The notes under the pieces are model-generated. The model did not search any database. It was not told the origin of the DNA and was given only the letters and a program-made list of their open reading frames with translations. 64,000 nt of DNA from Oopsacas minuta (lineage: Eukaryota > Porifera > Hexactinellida > Lyssacinosida > Leucopsacidae): assembly GCA_024704765.1 (NCBI GenBank), contig JAKMXF010000023.1, forward strand, positions 24,883 to 88,882, written 5' to 3'. Made by a program: the position numbers and the translations under genes. Positions 42,891 to 52,566 of this stretch are shown piece after piece. The first letter of the stretch is position 1, and each line of letters opens with the position of its first letter.

Positions 42891-43838
42891 ATATATTCTA
42901 ATATATCCATGAGAATTGTAACGAATCAATTCAAAATCTCTACTCATTCCTAACCCGAGTTCTTCAAAAATCATTTGATGAGATAAATTAAAATTTTTGT
43001 AATATCGTATTCGTGAACTTCCGAGATACCAAACTCCAAACTTTACAAATATCTTATTTGAGAAATCTCTCCCAATCAGCAAATTACCAAAAGGGTCGAA
43101 ACAAAGAGACAAATTCATATTGGCTGGAATGAATTGTTTGTTAAAGATCACACTTTGAATAAGCTCTCTATTAGCTAATGAATAGCGAAGAATGGTAACT
43201 TTTGATCTGCAATTTTGACTTGGACTATCTTCAGTACTAACAACAACCATCTTGTCTTCTTGGATTTGGATGGCAATAGGATGATACCCTGGTGTCTGAT
43301 ATGCACTGAATTCGCCAATATACTGCAAATCATGTGAGTATACATATATCTGAGGCTTATTAGAATAATACAGATAAATATTATCATCTTTATCACAGTC
43401 CATAGAATATCCCGATCCCTTTCCTGATAGACTTATATGCTTCACATTGTAATCATTGGATCGAGCTAGCATGTCTACTCTATAATTGTCATACACTACA
43501 AGAAACATATCATTTGATAGAAATTGTATCCTAGGATAGTAATGAGATATAGTAGAAGGAATAGAATAACGAGTTATAAGCTCTCCGTCGACAGTGTATA
43601 TAGTGTACATGATTACCTGAGGAAGATAGCAATATTCGCGAGAGCAAATAGCAATTAGGGATTCTGTTGAATGAAGGCAAAATGCTACAATATTAGTTGA
43701 AATACGAAATTCCCTAATCGTGCTATTGGTAAAATCATAAATTTCTTTGCTTTCATTAATAGGTTTATACTTCTTAGTTTTCTGTCTCTTAGCAGTTTCC
43801 TCTTCGGCTGTTTTGTCAATTGATCCACGTTTACTCAT
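42873..43838 (-). CDS. NHL-repeat-like propeller protein, 321 aa
   Basis: ATG at 43838, single exon. A basic, nuclear-localisation-like start (AKRQKTKKYK) is followed by repeated beta-propeller strands: IVAFCLHSTESLIAICS, YYPRIQFLSNDMFLVVYD, SGYSMDCDKDDNIYLYYSN, PQIYVYSHDLQYIGEFSAY and NLSLCFDPFGNLLIGRDFSN. This resembles the NHL propellers of TRIM-NHL and related sponge or cnidarian proteins, but no RING or B-box is seen. No membrane segment. It lies between the two arms of the inverted TRAF duplication. Role unknown; NHL propellers usually bind RNA or protein. Confidence 0.6.
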   Translation of the reverse strand: MSKRGSIDKTAEEETAKRQKTKKYKPINESKEIYDFTNSTIREFRISTNIVAFCLHSTESLIAICSREYCYLPQVIMYTIYTVDGELITRYSIPSTISHYYPRIQFLSNDMFLVVYDNYRVDMLARSNDYNVKHISLSGKGSGYSMDCDKDDNIYLYYSNKPQIYVYSHDLQYIGEFSAYQTPGYHPIAIQIQEDKMVVVSTEDSPSQNCRSKVTILRYSLANRELIQSVIFNKQFIPANMNLSLCFDPFGNLLIGRDFSNKIFVKFGVWYLGSSRIRYYKNFNLSHQMIFEELGLGMSRDFELIRYNSHGYIRIYETIIQ

Positions 43839-44255
43839 TTGAGTGTTATTATGTTATGTATAGTAATAGCTAACTTATTAATACAAGATTCGGTAAATAC
43901 AATCTGTGCCGACAGCGGTCTATACAGGCAGCCCTCGCCGTTCACGGGGGTTACGTTCTTGAGAAATGTTGCGAACCGCAAGACGTTAGTTCAAATGATA
44001 ATAGTGGTGTTCCTAAAATAACAAACAATAATGCTAGAAAATATGATTGGAATGTGTAATAATTATCAGTTTTAACAAGATTAATAGTATTCTAATATTA
44101 CTTGTCATTCGACAAAATTCTGACTATTTGAATAATAGAATATTTACTTGTTTCCCTCTCCTGACTCTCGTAGCAGAGTATAGCTGGAATTCTATTGTAT
44201 GTAATCTAGCTTACTGGCTACAAATTCAATATCCTTTAATTGAATGTATTACATA
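43839..44255. other. spacer with MITE-like terminus
   Basis: A CAGGCAGCCCTCGCCGTTCAC...GGGGTTACGTTCTTG stretch near 43906 resembles 49315 (CAGGTATCCTTCGCCGTTCC...GGGGTTACGTTCCAG). They belong to one repeat family; no gene. Confidence 0.5.
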
Positions 44256-45568
44256 CCAGGTTGTCCAAAAAGTTCGCGGAATTGCAAATATATTTTATTT
44301 ATCAATGATTCATACTCAACTAATTATTGTTCATAGTTTTCAATAAATTCACCTTTAACCTCGATACATTTCTTCCATTTTGATGGGAGTTTATTTATTC
44401 CTGTGGTGAAGGATTTTTCAGGGGTACCTTGAAACCATGAATTTACAGCGGACCTAAGGTGCTCAAAATCGCTGAAACGTTTACCTCTAAGTGGTCTTTT
44501 CATTTCTGAAAAAAGCCAGTAGTCGCTGGGCGCTAGATCTGGGCTGTATGGGGGATGTGGGAGTAATTCGAATCCTAAATGTTGAATTTCATCCAAAGTT
44601 CGCCTGCTGGTATGGGCTGGAGCATTATCATGCTGAAGCAAAACATGAGAACTCAACTTGCCACGCCTCTTAGACTTGATAGCTTCGCGCAATTTCTTCA
44701 GAACTTGAACATAGTATTCAGTATTTATTGTTACTTTGTTAGGTAACCAATCAATAATGATTATTCCCTTTGTGTCCCAAAAAACTGTTGCCATCCGTTT
44801 ACCTGCTGATGCGACGGCTCTGGGTCTAATAGGAGTTGATTCATGCCTACGCTTCCATTGACTCGTCTGTAAACTTGTCTTAGGCTCATAAAAATGTAAC
44901 CAAGTCTCGTCCCCTGTGACTAAACGATCAAAGAACCTTGGCTCCTTCTTAGAAATCCGTAAGAGCTGGCGACAAACACGAACCCTTTCAATCCTTTGAG
45001 ATTCAGATAACAATTTGGGAACCCAACGAGAAAGAACTCTCGACATTCCCAATTGTTCAGTTAGAATCTTATCAAGTATTGATTTTGACATCCCCAATTC
45101 TTCCTCTAACTGCCGCAGAGTCACACGTCTATCTTTATCAAGAATGTTTGATATAATTTTGTTATTTTCTTGGTTGGAACATGTTTTCGGACGACCAGGT
45201 CTTGGGTTATCATCAACAGTTGAATGCCCATCATTAAATCTGTCAATCCATTTGTAAACCATCAATTTACCAGGGCATCTACTACCATAAACCTTTTCCA
45301 TCTCGTAGAGAATCTCGCTTCCACTTTTATTTTGTTTCCAGAGAAACCAAATGATATATCGTTTCCCATCTTCTGAGTTTTCCATTTTAGAAAAAAATAC
45401 GACAATCGTAAATGATGCTAAAGAATACCTAAACCAAACTTTTTGATTACAAAAGTTAGGATAATTGAGATAAGGAATATTAGAATTAATCGAAACAATA
45501 GGGTAATTGATAGAGTGTATATAACACAAACTAGGGATAAAATTCCGCGAACTTTTTGGACAACCTAG
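44256..45568 (-). mobile_element. complete mariner element, 1,313 bp
   Basis: Ends CCAGGTTGTCCAAAAAGTTC and (inverted) CTAGGTTGTCCAAAAAGTTC continue matching to CGCGGAATT, about 28 bp with one difference. TA at 44254-44255 and 45569-45570 is the expected target duplication. It contains one full-length transposase frame. It sits between the NHL-like gene and block B of the right arm. Confidence 0.95.
44324..45385 (-). CDS. mariner transposase, apparently intact
   Basis: 353 residues if started at the ATG at 45385 (MENSEDGKRY); the open frame extends further upstream to 45529 but that part reaches towards the terminal repeat and is unlikely to be coding. The N-terminus has the mariner helix-turn-helix (IIWFLWKQNKSGSEILYEM, YKWIDRFNDGHSTVDDNPRP, GRPKT). 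Catalytic motifs: VTGDETWLHFYEP (D1), LQHDNAPAHTS (D2) and YSPDLAPSDYWLF (D3). Between D2 and D3 there are 34 residues, so DD34D as required for active mariners. The WVPKLLSESQ linker is also typical (WVPHEL in others). No stop or frameshift is seen, so it could be active, or was until recently. Confidence 0.95.
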   Translation of the reverse strand: MENSEDGKRYIIWFLWKQNKSGSEILYEMEKVYGSRCPGKLMVYKWIDRFNDGHSTVDDNPRPGRPKTCSNQENNKIISNILDKDRRVTLRQLEEELGMSKSILDKILTEQLGMSRVLSRWVPKLLSESQRIERVRVCRQLLRISKKEPRFFDRLVTGDETWLHFYEPKTSLQTSQWKRRHESTPIRPRAVASAGKRMATVFWDTKGIIIIDWLPNKVTINTEYYVQVLKKLREAIKSKRRGKLSSHVLLQHDNAPAHTSRRTLDEIQHLGFELLPHPPYSPDLAPSDYWLFSEMKRPLRGKRFSDFEHLRSAVNSWFQGTPEKSFTTGINKLPSKWKKCIEVKGEFIENYEQ

Positions 45569-45595
45569 TACATTTTGAAATAATTGTATTGTATT

Positions 45596-46438
45596 TAAGG
45601 AAGAAGTGAGTACATAATAATGTATGGGATTGTTCTACGGTATGAAATAAGGAAACAAACAACAGTAAGGATATTCTTTGATATATAATATTTCTTCATA
45701 TATACAAGTAATTATATACACTATACAGGTGTTACATATTTGTTGATAGAACCAGAGGTGTCGTGTTCAGAGATCTAATCCATAAGTATGGTATATGAAT
45801 CCCTATCTTCATGCTTGGGGGATAGTTCCTAATCAAATGCCCTCCATTAGTTCGTGCTAGGGAAGTTGTGTTTACTGCTACTATTATAGAAATGGGTATA
45901 ACAGGTCTCCTCCCGTTCCTAAAGAGCATCCAACACTCATTATACGGATATTCATTTCAATAGTTTGTTATGAATTTATGATTTGTTTAGATTTTGTCAT
46001 TGTGTGATACGATTTAGTAAATAACTCGAAAAACTATAATTCTAATTGATTAGCTCATAAAAGCGAAAATGCAGCTGACGAGTTGAACTATCTCAAATAG
46101 GACATTTTGAAGTTTCAGTAGACAATCGTATATTATGATTACTGTACTTATATTATAACACCTTTTGATAGGTGGAGAATGCATGCTAGGAATATACACA
46201 TAATTATGTTTTTCATGAGTTTAATCATATATCACACCTTTGCTGAGCATTTCATGTACACAAGCTGTCATAAATTCATAAGACTATTGAATTTACTCTC
46301 CTATGTAATAGCTATTGAATTACTGCACAGTTATTCTATTAATAAACTTCTCAAATATCAGATACACTATAACATATGCTCATAAGAACTGAATTATCTG
46401 ATAAGTAATAACTAACTAACAAGTAAACAAGTGGGTAC
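45596..46438. repeat. block B of the inverted duplication (right)
   Basis: Inverse of 41251-42090. It starts at TAAGGAAGAAGTGAG. The DNA just left of it (TTGTATTGTATT, adjoining the mariner) is not block A, unlike in the left arm. Confidence 0.85.
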
Positions 46439-48363
46439 ATGGCAGAGAGAGAACTTGTAACACCAGACTCTATAACTACTCTCATCTACGTGAGTAAGAG
46501 GGGAGAGACAGGAGGGTATCGAACAGACCTACTCAAGGAACAGGTCCCTGAGAATATTAAGAAATTATTAATATGCTCAAAATGTGATGGAATTAGCATT
46601 AAACCACAAATGTCTGAAGGCAAGACATTCTGTACAAATTGTACATAGGGTAAAGGCGGGGAAGTTGATGGGAGAGTAGACGGGTTTGTAAGGGAACTGA
46701 AATGCAGATGTCCTCTATCAATACGAGGTTGTGATTGGTTAGGAAAGCTGGATAATATTGAGGAACACATGAATGGTTGTGTTAAAGTGAGAATAAAATG
46801 TCAGAAAGGATGTGGAGAAGTGTTACAAAAATGTGACACATTGGACCACCAGAAAAAGTGTCCCTTCCGAAATCAAAGGTGCGAGTACTGTAGAAAAGAA
46901 GTACAAGCTAACAGAACAAACGAACACGCTAGAATTTGTCTGGACAATCCAGATGGTGTTGTTACATGTCCTTATAAGGAAGTAGGTTGTGAGACAATTG
47001 AAATAGCAAGAAAGGACCTGAATAGACATATAACTCAGAATATGATTAGTCACCAGGAATTATTGGTACATGAATTGAATCAGCTGAGAATTGGTAACGA
47101 ACAGCTGAGAACTGAGAACAAACAGCTGAGTGACAAAATGAATAAGAACGAATTTGAAACAAGAAGCAAACAAACCAATTTGTATAGAAGTGATACAAAT
47201 ACTAACAGGAGGATATGGATTTTGTTAGCACTAGTTATCACGGGTATGGCTATTCTAATCCCTCTCCTACTTATGGAGAGAGACAGGATAAAACAGAATG
47301 AATTATCTATACAGACACACGAACAGTCTATACAGTCACATGAACAGTCTATACAGTCAACAGTACAGTCTATACAGTCACATGAACAGTCTATACAGTC
47401 ACATGAACAGTCTATACAGTCAACAGTACAGTCTATACAGTCACATGAACAGTCTATACAGTCACATGAACAGTCTATACAGTCAACAGTACAGTCTATA
47501 CAGTCAACAGTACAGTCTATACAGTCACATGAACAGTCTATACAGTCACATGAACAGTCTATACAGTCACATGAACAGTCTATACAGTCACATGAACAGT
47601 CTATACAGGCAGATGAACAGTCTATACAGTCAAATGAACAGTCTATACAGTCAAATGAACAGTCTATTACATATCCTTACAAGGAAGTTGGTTGTGACAC
47701 AATTGGAATACTGAGAAAAGACATGGAAACATATATAACTCAGAATACGAAAAGTCACCAGAAGTTAATGCGTGAATTCAATCAGCTGAGAACTGGCAAC
47801 GAACAGCTGAGAAGTGAGAACAAAGAGCTGAGTGACAAAATGAATAAGAACGAATTTGAAACAAGAAACATACAAACCAATTTGCTTAGGAGTAATACGA
47901 ATACTAACAGGAGTATATGGATTTTGTTAGCACTAGTTATCACGGGTATGGCTATTCTAATCCCTCTCCTACTTATGGAGAGAGACAGGATAAAACAGAA
48001 TCAACTATCTATACAGACACTCGAACAGTCTATAAAGTCAACCATACAGTCTATACAGACACATAAACAGTCTATTACATATCCTTACAAGGAAGTTGTT
48101 TGTGACACAATTGGAATACTGAGAAAAGACCTGGAAACACATATACCTCAGAATACGATAAGTCGCCAGAAGTTAACGCGTGAATTCAATCAGCTGAGAA
48201 CTGGAATGAACAGCTGAGAAGTGAGAACATACAGCTGAGTAACTCTTTGAATGGAATTCATACTACTAGAAGTGAGACTACATGGATATTATTAGCACTA
48301 GTTATCATGTGTATAACTGCGCTGCTGAGTAAGGCTATAGGAATGTATTTGGGTCATACTTAA
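46439..48363 (+). pseudogene. TRAF-like gene, right copy, UAG-interrupted, heptad-expanded
   Basis: ATG at 46439: MAERELVTPDSITTLIYVSK to a half-RING CSKC...CTNC, then UAG at 46646-46648. The same frame continues GKGGEVDGRVDGFVRELKCR and through 46769-48217 (482 codons). It holds zinc fingers CQKGCGEV, CPFRNQRCEYCRKE and CPYKEVGCET; a coiled coil; membrane helix ILLALVITGMAILIPLLL; then a heptad repeat xQSIQSx; then YPYKEVGCDT and a second coiled coil plus membrane helix; and a third YPYKEVVCDT. A one-base loss near 48205 shifts the frame, after which EQLRSENIQLSNS and a last membrane helix end at 48363. The MATH domain is cut to a remnant at about 48370-48443, joined to a Helitron-type tail. 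Either a pseudogene or a readthrough gene. Confidence 0.7.
47305..47668 (+). repeat. 21-bp minisatellite encoding a heptad repeat
   Basis: About 16 tandem units of 21 bp (CAGTCTATACAGTCACATGAA and variants with TCAACAGTA, TCAAATGAA) encode EQSIQSH, EQSIQST, VQSIQSH, EQSIQAD and EQSIQSN. The period of seven residues keeps a coiled-coil register. The left arm has only two or three such units (around 40325-40400), so the array grew or shrank after duplication. Confidence 0.95.
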
Positions 48364-48443
48364 TCACATTAACAGTAATGATAAGTATCAATACACTAAT
48401 AAAGTAACTAAGGAATATTTGGAGAAATATCCCAATAGCTTCG

Positions 48444-49139
48444 CGCAATGCACCGAGTTAATCGCGAAGCGACGAGCCTTTGGCTCATGTATTATTGAAA
48501 GTTAATAATTGATACTAGCTATATCATCAAACTTATGTCAGCCCGAAATGACGTCATCGGATTTCCAAATAGGGAAAATGTTGTCAAACATTTGCCATTT
48601 CAAGCTGTGTTAATCGAAAACTATTGTGACTCCGATTCCAAAATTAACAACAGGTAATTTATAGATGTTTCATACTAAATATAGAAATTTTGTAATGATA
48701 AAGTTGTCACGGCACTTAGTTATGTTAGATACCATGAATGACACATATTTGTTCAATCCATTTATTACTCGATAGTCACTAGAGTTATTATCAAATCACT
48801 CCAGCCAATCTGCACTAAATACCAAACTTCCCATTCCCTTGTAATACAATTTGATACGATAGCTCTAACCCGTGTGACTCTATTGTGAATTTACTCATAT
48901 TTTGGTTATTATCAAAGATGACACAATAATATCGTAAGAAAATATATTACAAGGGTATGAGAAGTTTGGTATGTAGAACATATTGGTTGGGGTGATTTGA
49001 TAATAACTTTAGTGACTATGGAGTAATAAATGGATATTGACAAAACATGTGTCATCCATATTACCTAATATATCTCAGTAACGTTAAAATTACAAATGTA
49101 TTATATCCTCAGATCACTTGATATTAAGGTTCTAAATTC
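48444..49139. repeat. block A of the inverted duplication (right), with MITE
   Basis: Inverse of 42091-42770, but placed after the TRAF copy rather than before block B. It starts at GCAATGCACCGAGTTAATCG, joined to the TRAF remnant AGCTTCG, and ends TTGATATTAAGG, the sequence that adjoins block B in the left arm. It contains the second long-TIR MITE at about 48722-49065. Confidence 0.85.
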
Positions 49140-49805
49140 TTAACTCAATTCTATATGAGTAATTCAATTACGGTAACTAGTTGATCATATTTTCACACCT
49201 TTTTGCTTATATTAATGATGCTAGAGATTTCATTTCAACTGTTAGCCAGGGTAATCGAGTATGAAGATTCCATTTTGTAATTTTCAAATCTATATCTACA
49301 TATTTATCATTACAGGTATCCTTCGCCGTTCCCCGGGGTTACGTTCCAGTAAATTTGAACGACAAATTCGGGAAAGGCGAGACTATAGCTATACGAGGAT
49401 AGTGGAGTTACGTTCCTAGATTTCAGGAGTACACACAAACAGTGCAAATAAACACAATCAGAATCAATAAAATAATAGAAAATAGTTATGAGTTAAATTT
49501 TTTTGTTTCTTTACAAATTGAATTGGAAAATCAAGACTTCTAATACTTGGCCGTAGACAAAGCATAGTAGATCCTGTTTCTTGAAATATACCTTCTTATT
49601 CTTAATAAAATAGAAATCTATCTCCCCTGTAAGTATATGTCTTGTGCATATGTGTATTGAATTCTGAACAATACACTAGCTAATAATGTGGATTGTCCCA
49701 ATACTCATTGCAACAAGTAACAAACTCGTGATCAAGATTGACTCTAACAGGCATACAATAATATATAAATAAAAAACTATAATATTGTGTACATTATCTG
49801 ACTTA
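49140..49805. other. spacer upstream of the MATE gene
   Basis: It holds a fragment (49180-49260) of the repeat also at 51600-51800 and 56845-57040, and at 49313-49420 a repeat related to 43906. No gene. The MATE promoter should lie near 49680-49800. Confidence 0.5.
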
Positions 49806-51479
49806 ATGGAAGAATATGAACAACTCCAGCCGAGAAAATGGTATAAAAAACTGCTCTCCTATTGGATAGTCTCTGAGTTTTTAACGATAAACAAGCTAGC
49901 TTGGCCTTGTGCAATCACTTCATTCGGCAGTCAATTGCTACCAGTCATAAGTCTGTTCTTCACTGGCCATATTGGAGAGGGAGTGTACCTAGACGGAGCA
50001 GCACTAGCACTTTCATTTTCAAACATTTCATGTAAATCCATAATGATAGGATTGAGCTCAGGAATGGATACTCTCTGTTCTCAGGCTTACGGCGCAAAGA
50101 ACTACCCTCTCGTTGGCTTATACTTCCAACGTGCTCTACTCATTGGCCTGGTTACAAGTATTCCTATTATAGCTGTGTGTTTGAATGCAGAACCAATTTT
50201 GATAATAATACACCAGGATCCACAAGTTGCAGCAATCGCAGGCAAATATCTAAAGATATTTTGTATAGCTAATCCAGCTATTACAATATACTTTATGGCG
50301 AGAAAGTACATACAAACACAACGTGTAGTATATCCATGTCTAATACTGAATATTATCGGTAATCTAGTCAATGTAGCATGCCATTATCTATTCATAATCA
50401 AACTAAAATTCGGTGTAGAGGGGGCTGCTATTTCAATAGTAATCGGTTACTGGTCCTTTGCTTGCCTCTACATGGGATATATCCGTTGTTCCTCTCTGTA
50501 CAGGTCCTCTTGGCAGGGTTGGAGAGTGGATGCTCTGAAGGGCTGGCTACACTACTGCAAGTTCGGAGTTCCAGGCTTAATAATGCTATGTCTGGAAAGG
50601 TGGACGTTTGAGATTGGGTTTCTGATTGTAGGGGCTACTAGTGTTGATCCTAAAATACAGTTGGGAATATTCTCAGTGATGTTAAGTGTGAGTGGGCAAT
50701 TATTTACGATTCCCGTTGGATTTGGCATAGCTACAACTGTCCGTGTTGGAAATCTTTTAGGAGCAAATAATCCATCTTTAGCTCGTAAATCATCCTATTT
50801 AAGTCTGTGTATTATTGTGGTGATAGGAATGCATTTCTCAGTAGCAGTATTGCTACTGAGATCTTATCTACCACAGATATTCACAAAAGATGATTGTATT
50901 ATTGCAGGGGCCAGTAGCTCATTGTTTATCACTGCCATTTACCAAAACTTTGATGGTTTAAAATTAACAGGAGGAGCTGTTTTAAAAGGATGCGGCCGTC
51001 AGAAGATTGGATCGATTACAAATCTACTTGTCTATCAATTTTTCGCGGTTCCTCTCTCTATCTGTTTGTGTGTGGTAGCGAAAATGGAAGCGATGGGTTA
51101 TTGGATAGGAATGGCATTAGCTATCATTTTACAGTCATTAATATTCCTAATCATTGTTCTTTGCACTAACTGGAGAAAAGTAGCAGATAAAGCTCAGATA
51201 AACGCAGGCATTAAACCTGCAGACAGAAAATTGCATGACAACACAGGTTATGAATCATTGAGTCACTTAACTGCAAGGTATAATGTTAAGGCGCAAGGAA
51301 AGAGAAGAATATTCAGGTTATCTGGGAATACAAGCAAGATATTAATGATTGCTACCTTCATTGCCTTATTCGCATTAGGTTTTGGATTCTCTTTCTACAA
51401 TTATGACAGCACAGTTCCTGTACCTCTCAAATATAATAATTCCTCCCACAATATTACTAAGGCAATCTGTCAATATTGA
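49806..51479 (+). CDS. MATE-family multidrug/cation extrusion transporter
   Basis: 557 residues from ATG at 49806; the open frame starts seven codons earlier at a TTG, which I do not use. Animal MATE (SLC47A) features: WPCAITSFGSQLLPVISLFF, GLSSGMDTLCSQAYGAKNY, YFQRALLIGLV, FCIANPAITIYFMARKYIQT, QRVVYPCLILNIIGNLVNV, then in the second half FTIPVGFGIATTVRVGNLLG and GGAVLKGCGRQKIGSITNLL. Twelve core membrane helices plus one more near the C-terminus (MIATFIALFALGFGFSF) fit the 13-helix animal layout. The protein exports organic cations or toxins against H+ (established for the family). Single exon; length close to human MATE1 (570). Confidence 0.95.
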   Translation: MEEYEQLQPRKWYKKLLSYWIVSEFLTINKLAWPCAITSFGSQLLPVISLFFTGHIGEGVYLDGAALALSFSNISCKSIMIGLSSGMDTLCSQAYGAKNYPLVGLYFQRALLIGLVTSIPIIAVCLNAEPILIIIHQDPQVAAIAGKYLKIFCIANPAITIYFMARKYIQTQRVVYPCLILNIIGNLVNVACHYLFIIKLKFGVEGAAISIVIGYWSFACLYMGYIRCSSLYRSSWQGWRVDALKGWLHYCKFGVPGLIMLCLERWTFEIGFLIVGATSVDPKIQLGIFSVMLSVSGQLFTIPVGFGIATTVRVGNLLGANNPSLARKSSYLSLCIIVVIGMHFSVAVLLLRSYLPQIFTKDDCIIAGASSSLFITAIYQNFDGLKLTGGAVLKGCGRQKIGSITNLLVYQFFAVPLSICLCVVAKMEAMGYWIGMALAIILQSLIFLIIVLCTNWRKVADKAQINAGIKPADRKLHDNTGYESLSHLTARYNVKAQGKRRIFRLSGNTSKILMIATFIALFALGFGFSFYNYDSTVPVPLKYNNSSHNITKAICQY

Positions 51480-51599
51480 ATTTTGTTATTCATTAATTCC
51501 TAGAGTACTAATCTCAATAGTAGAGATTCATAATTTGAGCTATTAATACTGATAATATTCGGTTGCCGCCGAGTACAGCGGCGGATCGATCCAAGATAT

Positions 51600-51800
51600 T
51601 TTTGATTAATCATATTTTCACACCTTTTGGTGAACATTTCAAAATTATCCTAGAGATTAGCTTCAATTTGTTAAGTAGGGGTAAACAGGGACGGAGAATT
51701 CGATTCTAACCTTTTAAATATCTAACAAGATTAGTAAAATACAATTTTATCTTTCTTTGCTAAAGTGGATATTTAGTAGAATATTATAGTTTCAATAATC
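51600..51800 (+). repeat. dispersed 200-bp repeat, copy 1
   Basis: ATTAATCATATTTTCACACC, TCAAAATTATCCTAGAGATT, AGTAAAATACAATTTTATC and GGATATTTAGTAGAATATTA are found inverted at 56845-57040. A shorter relative lies at 49180-49260. Confidence 0.75.
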
Positions 51801-52220
51801 CAATAAAATATATTTGGCAAATTTAAGTCGGCACAGACGGTGATTGAGATTTGTCAATTTGATATTTCTGGGTTAATATGTACTCAAAATAAGAAATTGA
51901 AATTTCAAAGGTCTGCTCGTGTATGTATTACAGAGGTTCTACTGTATAGCACTATTAACTACGTATCAGTGTTGCAGCGGTCCGGGAATTTCATGGACCA
52001 TACCGATAGCATAAACCTGGTCAATTCGTGTACAGCCACTCTAAAGTTTTTGACAAGTTTTAGCGGAAGATAAGCTTCGATACATGTCCGATAAAGCGGG
52101 ACATTTGTATATTGGCTCAGCACTAAATGGTTGCTATCTGTATAGTATATATGTAATTATTTATAAATAATTCATATTTCTATAAAATTGAAAAATTGAA
52201 TTAATAAAGTAATATTTCGA
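51801..52220. other. intergenic, pogo-like trace
   Basis: TACAGAGGTTCTACTGTATA near 51937 looks like a pogo-type terminus. The 77-codon frame at 51840-52073 has no family resemblance. Confidence 0.4.
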
Positions 52221-52224
52221 CAAT

Positions 52225-52500
52225 TTGTTTACTTTATACTCATAAAAACAACAAAGAATTTACATAAGAGAAACTTGAAAATGGCGAAATTCGGATTCAG
52301 CACACTTTGATATTCACCTATAGCCGTTGAGAGCAAGTCCCTAAGTATATACTAAGATTTCAAATATTTGTTTACTTTATACTCATAAAAACAACAATAT
52401 ATTTATATATGAGAAACTTGAAAATGCGTAATTCGGATTCAGCACACTCTGTTATCCCATAGTAGCCGAAAGAGTAAGTCTTAATAATATAGAAGATAGA
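52225..52500 (-). repeat. two tandem Helitron-core units in reverse
   Basis: The sequence TTGTTTACTTTATACTCAT, AAAACAACAA, ATGAGAAACTTGAAAATG, ATTCGGATTCAGCACACT occurs twice, about 150 bp apart, in the orientation opposite to other copies. A local tandem duplication of the internal Helitron-like module. Confidence 0.65.
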
Positions 52501-52566
52501 TTCCAGCACCCATACAGCACTACTAACAAAGGATTGCAAGCTTTGCTAGACTAAGGAAATCCTAAA

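Noticed and set aside
45386-45529. Extended mariner transposase start at 45529
   Set aside because: The additional 48 codons lie between the terminal repeat and the conserved ATG at 45385 and have no similarity to mariner N-termini.
49785-49805. Start of the MATE frame at 49785
   Set aside because: That codon is TTG; the first ATG is at 49806 and gives a normal MATE N-terminus.
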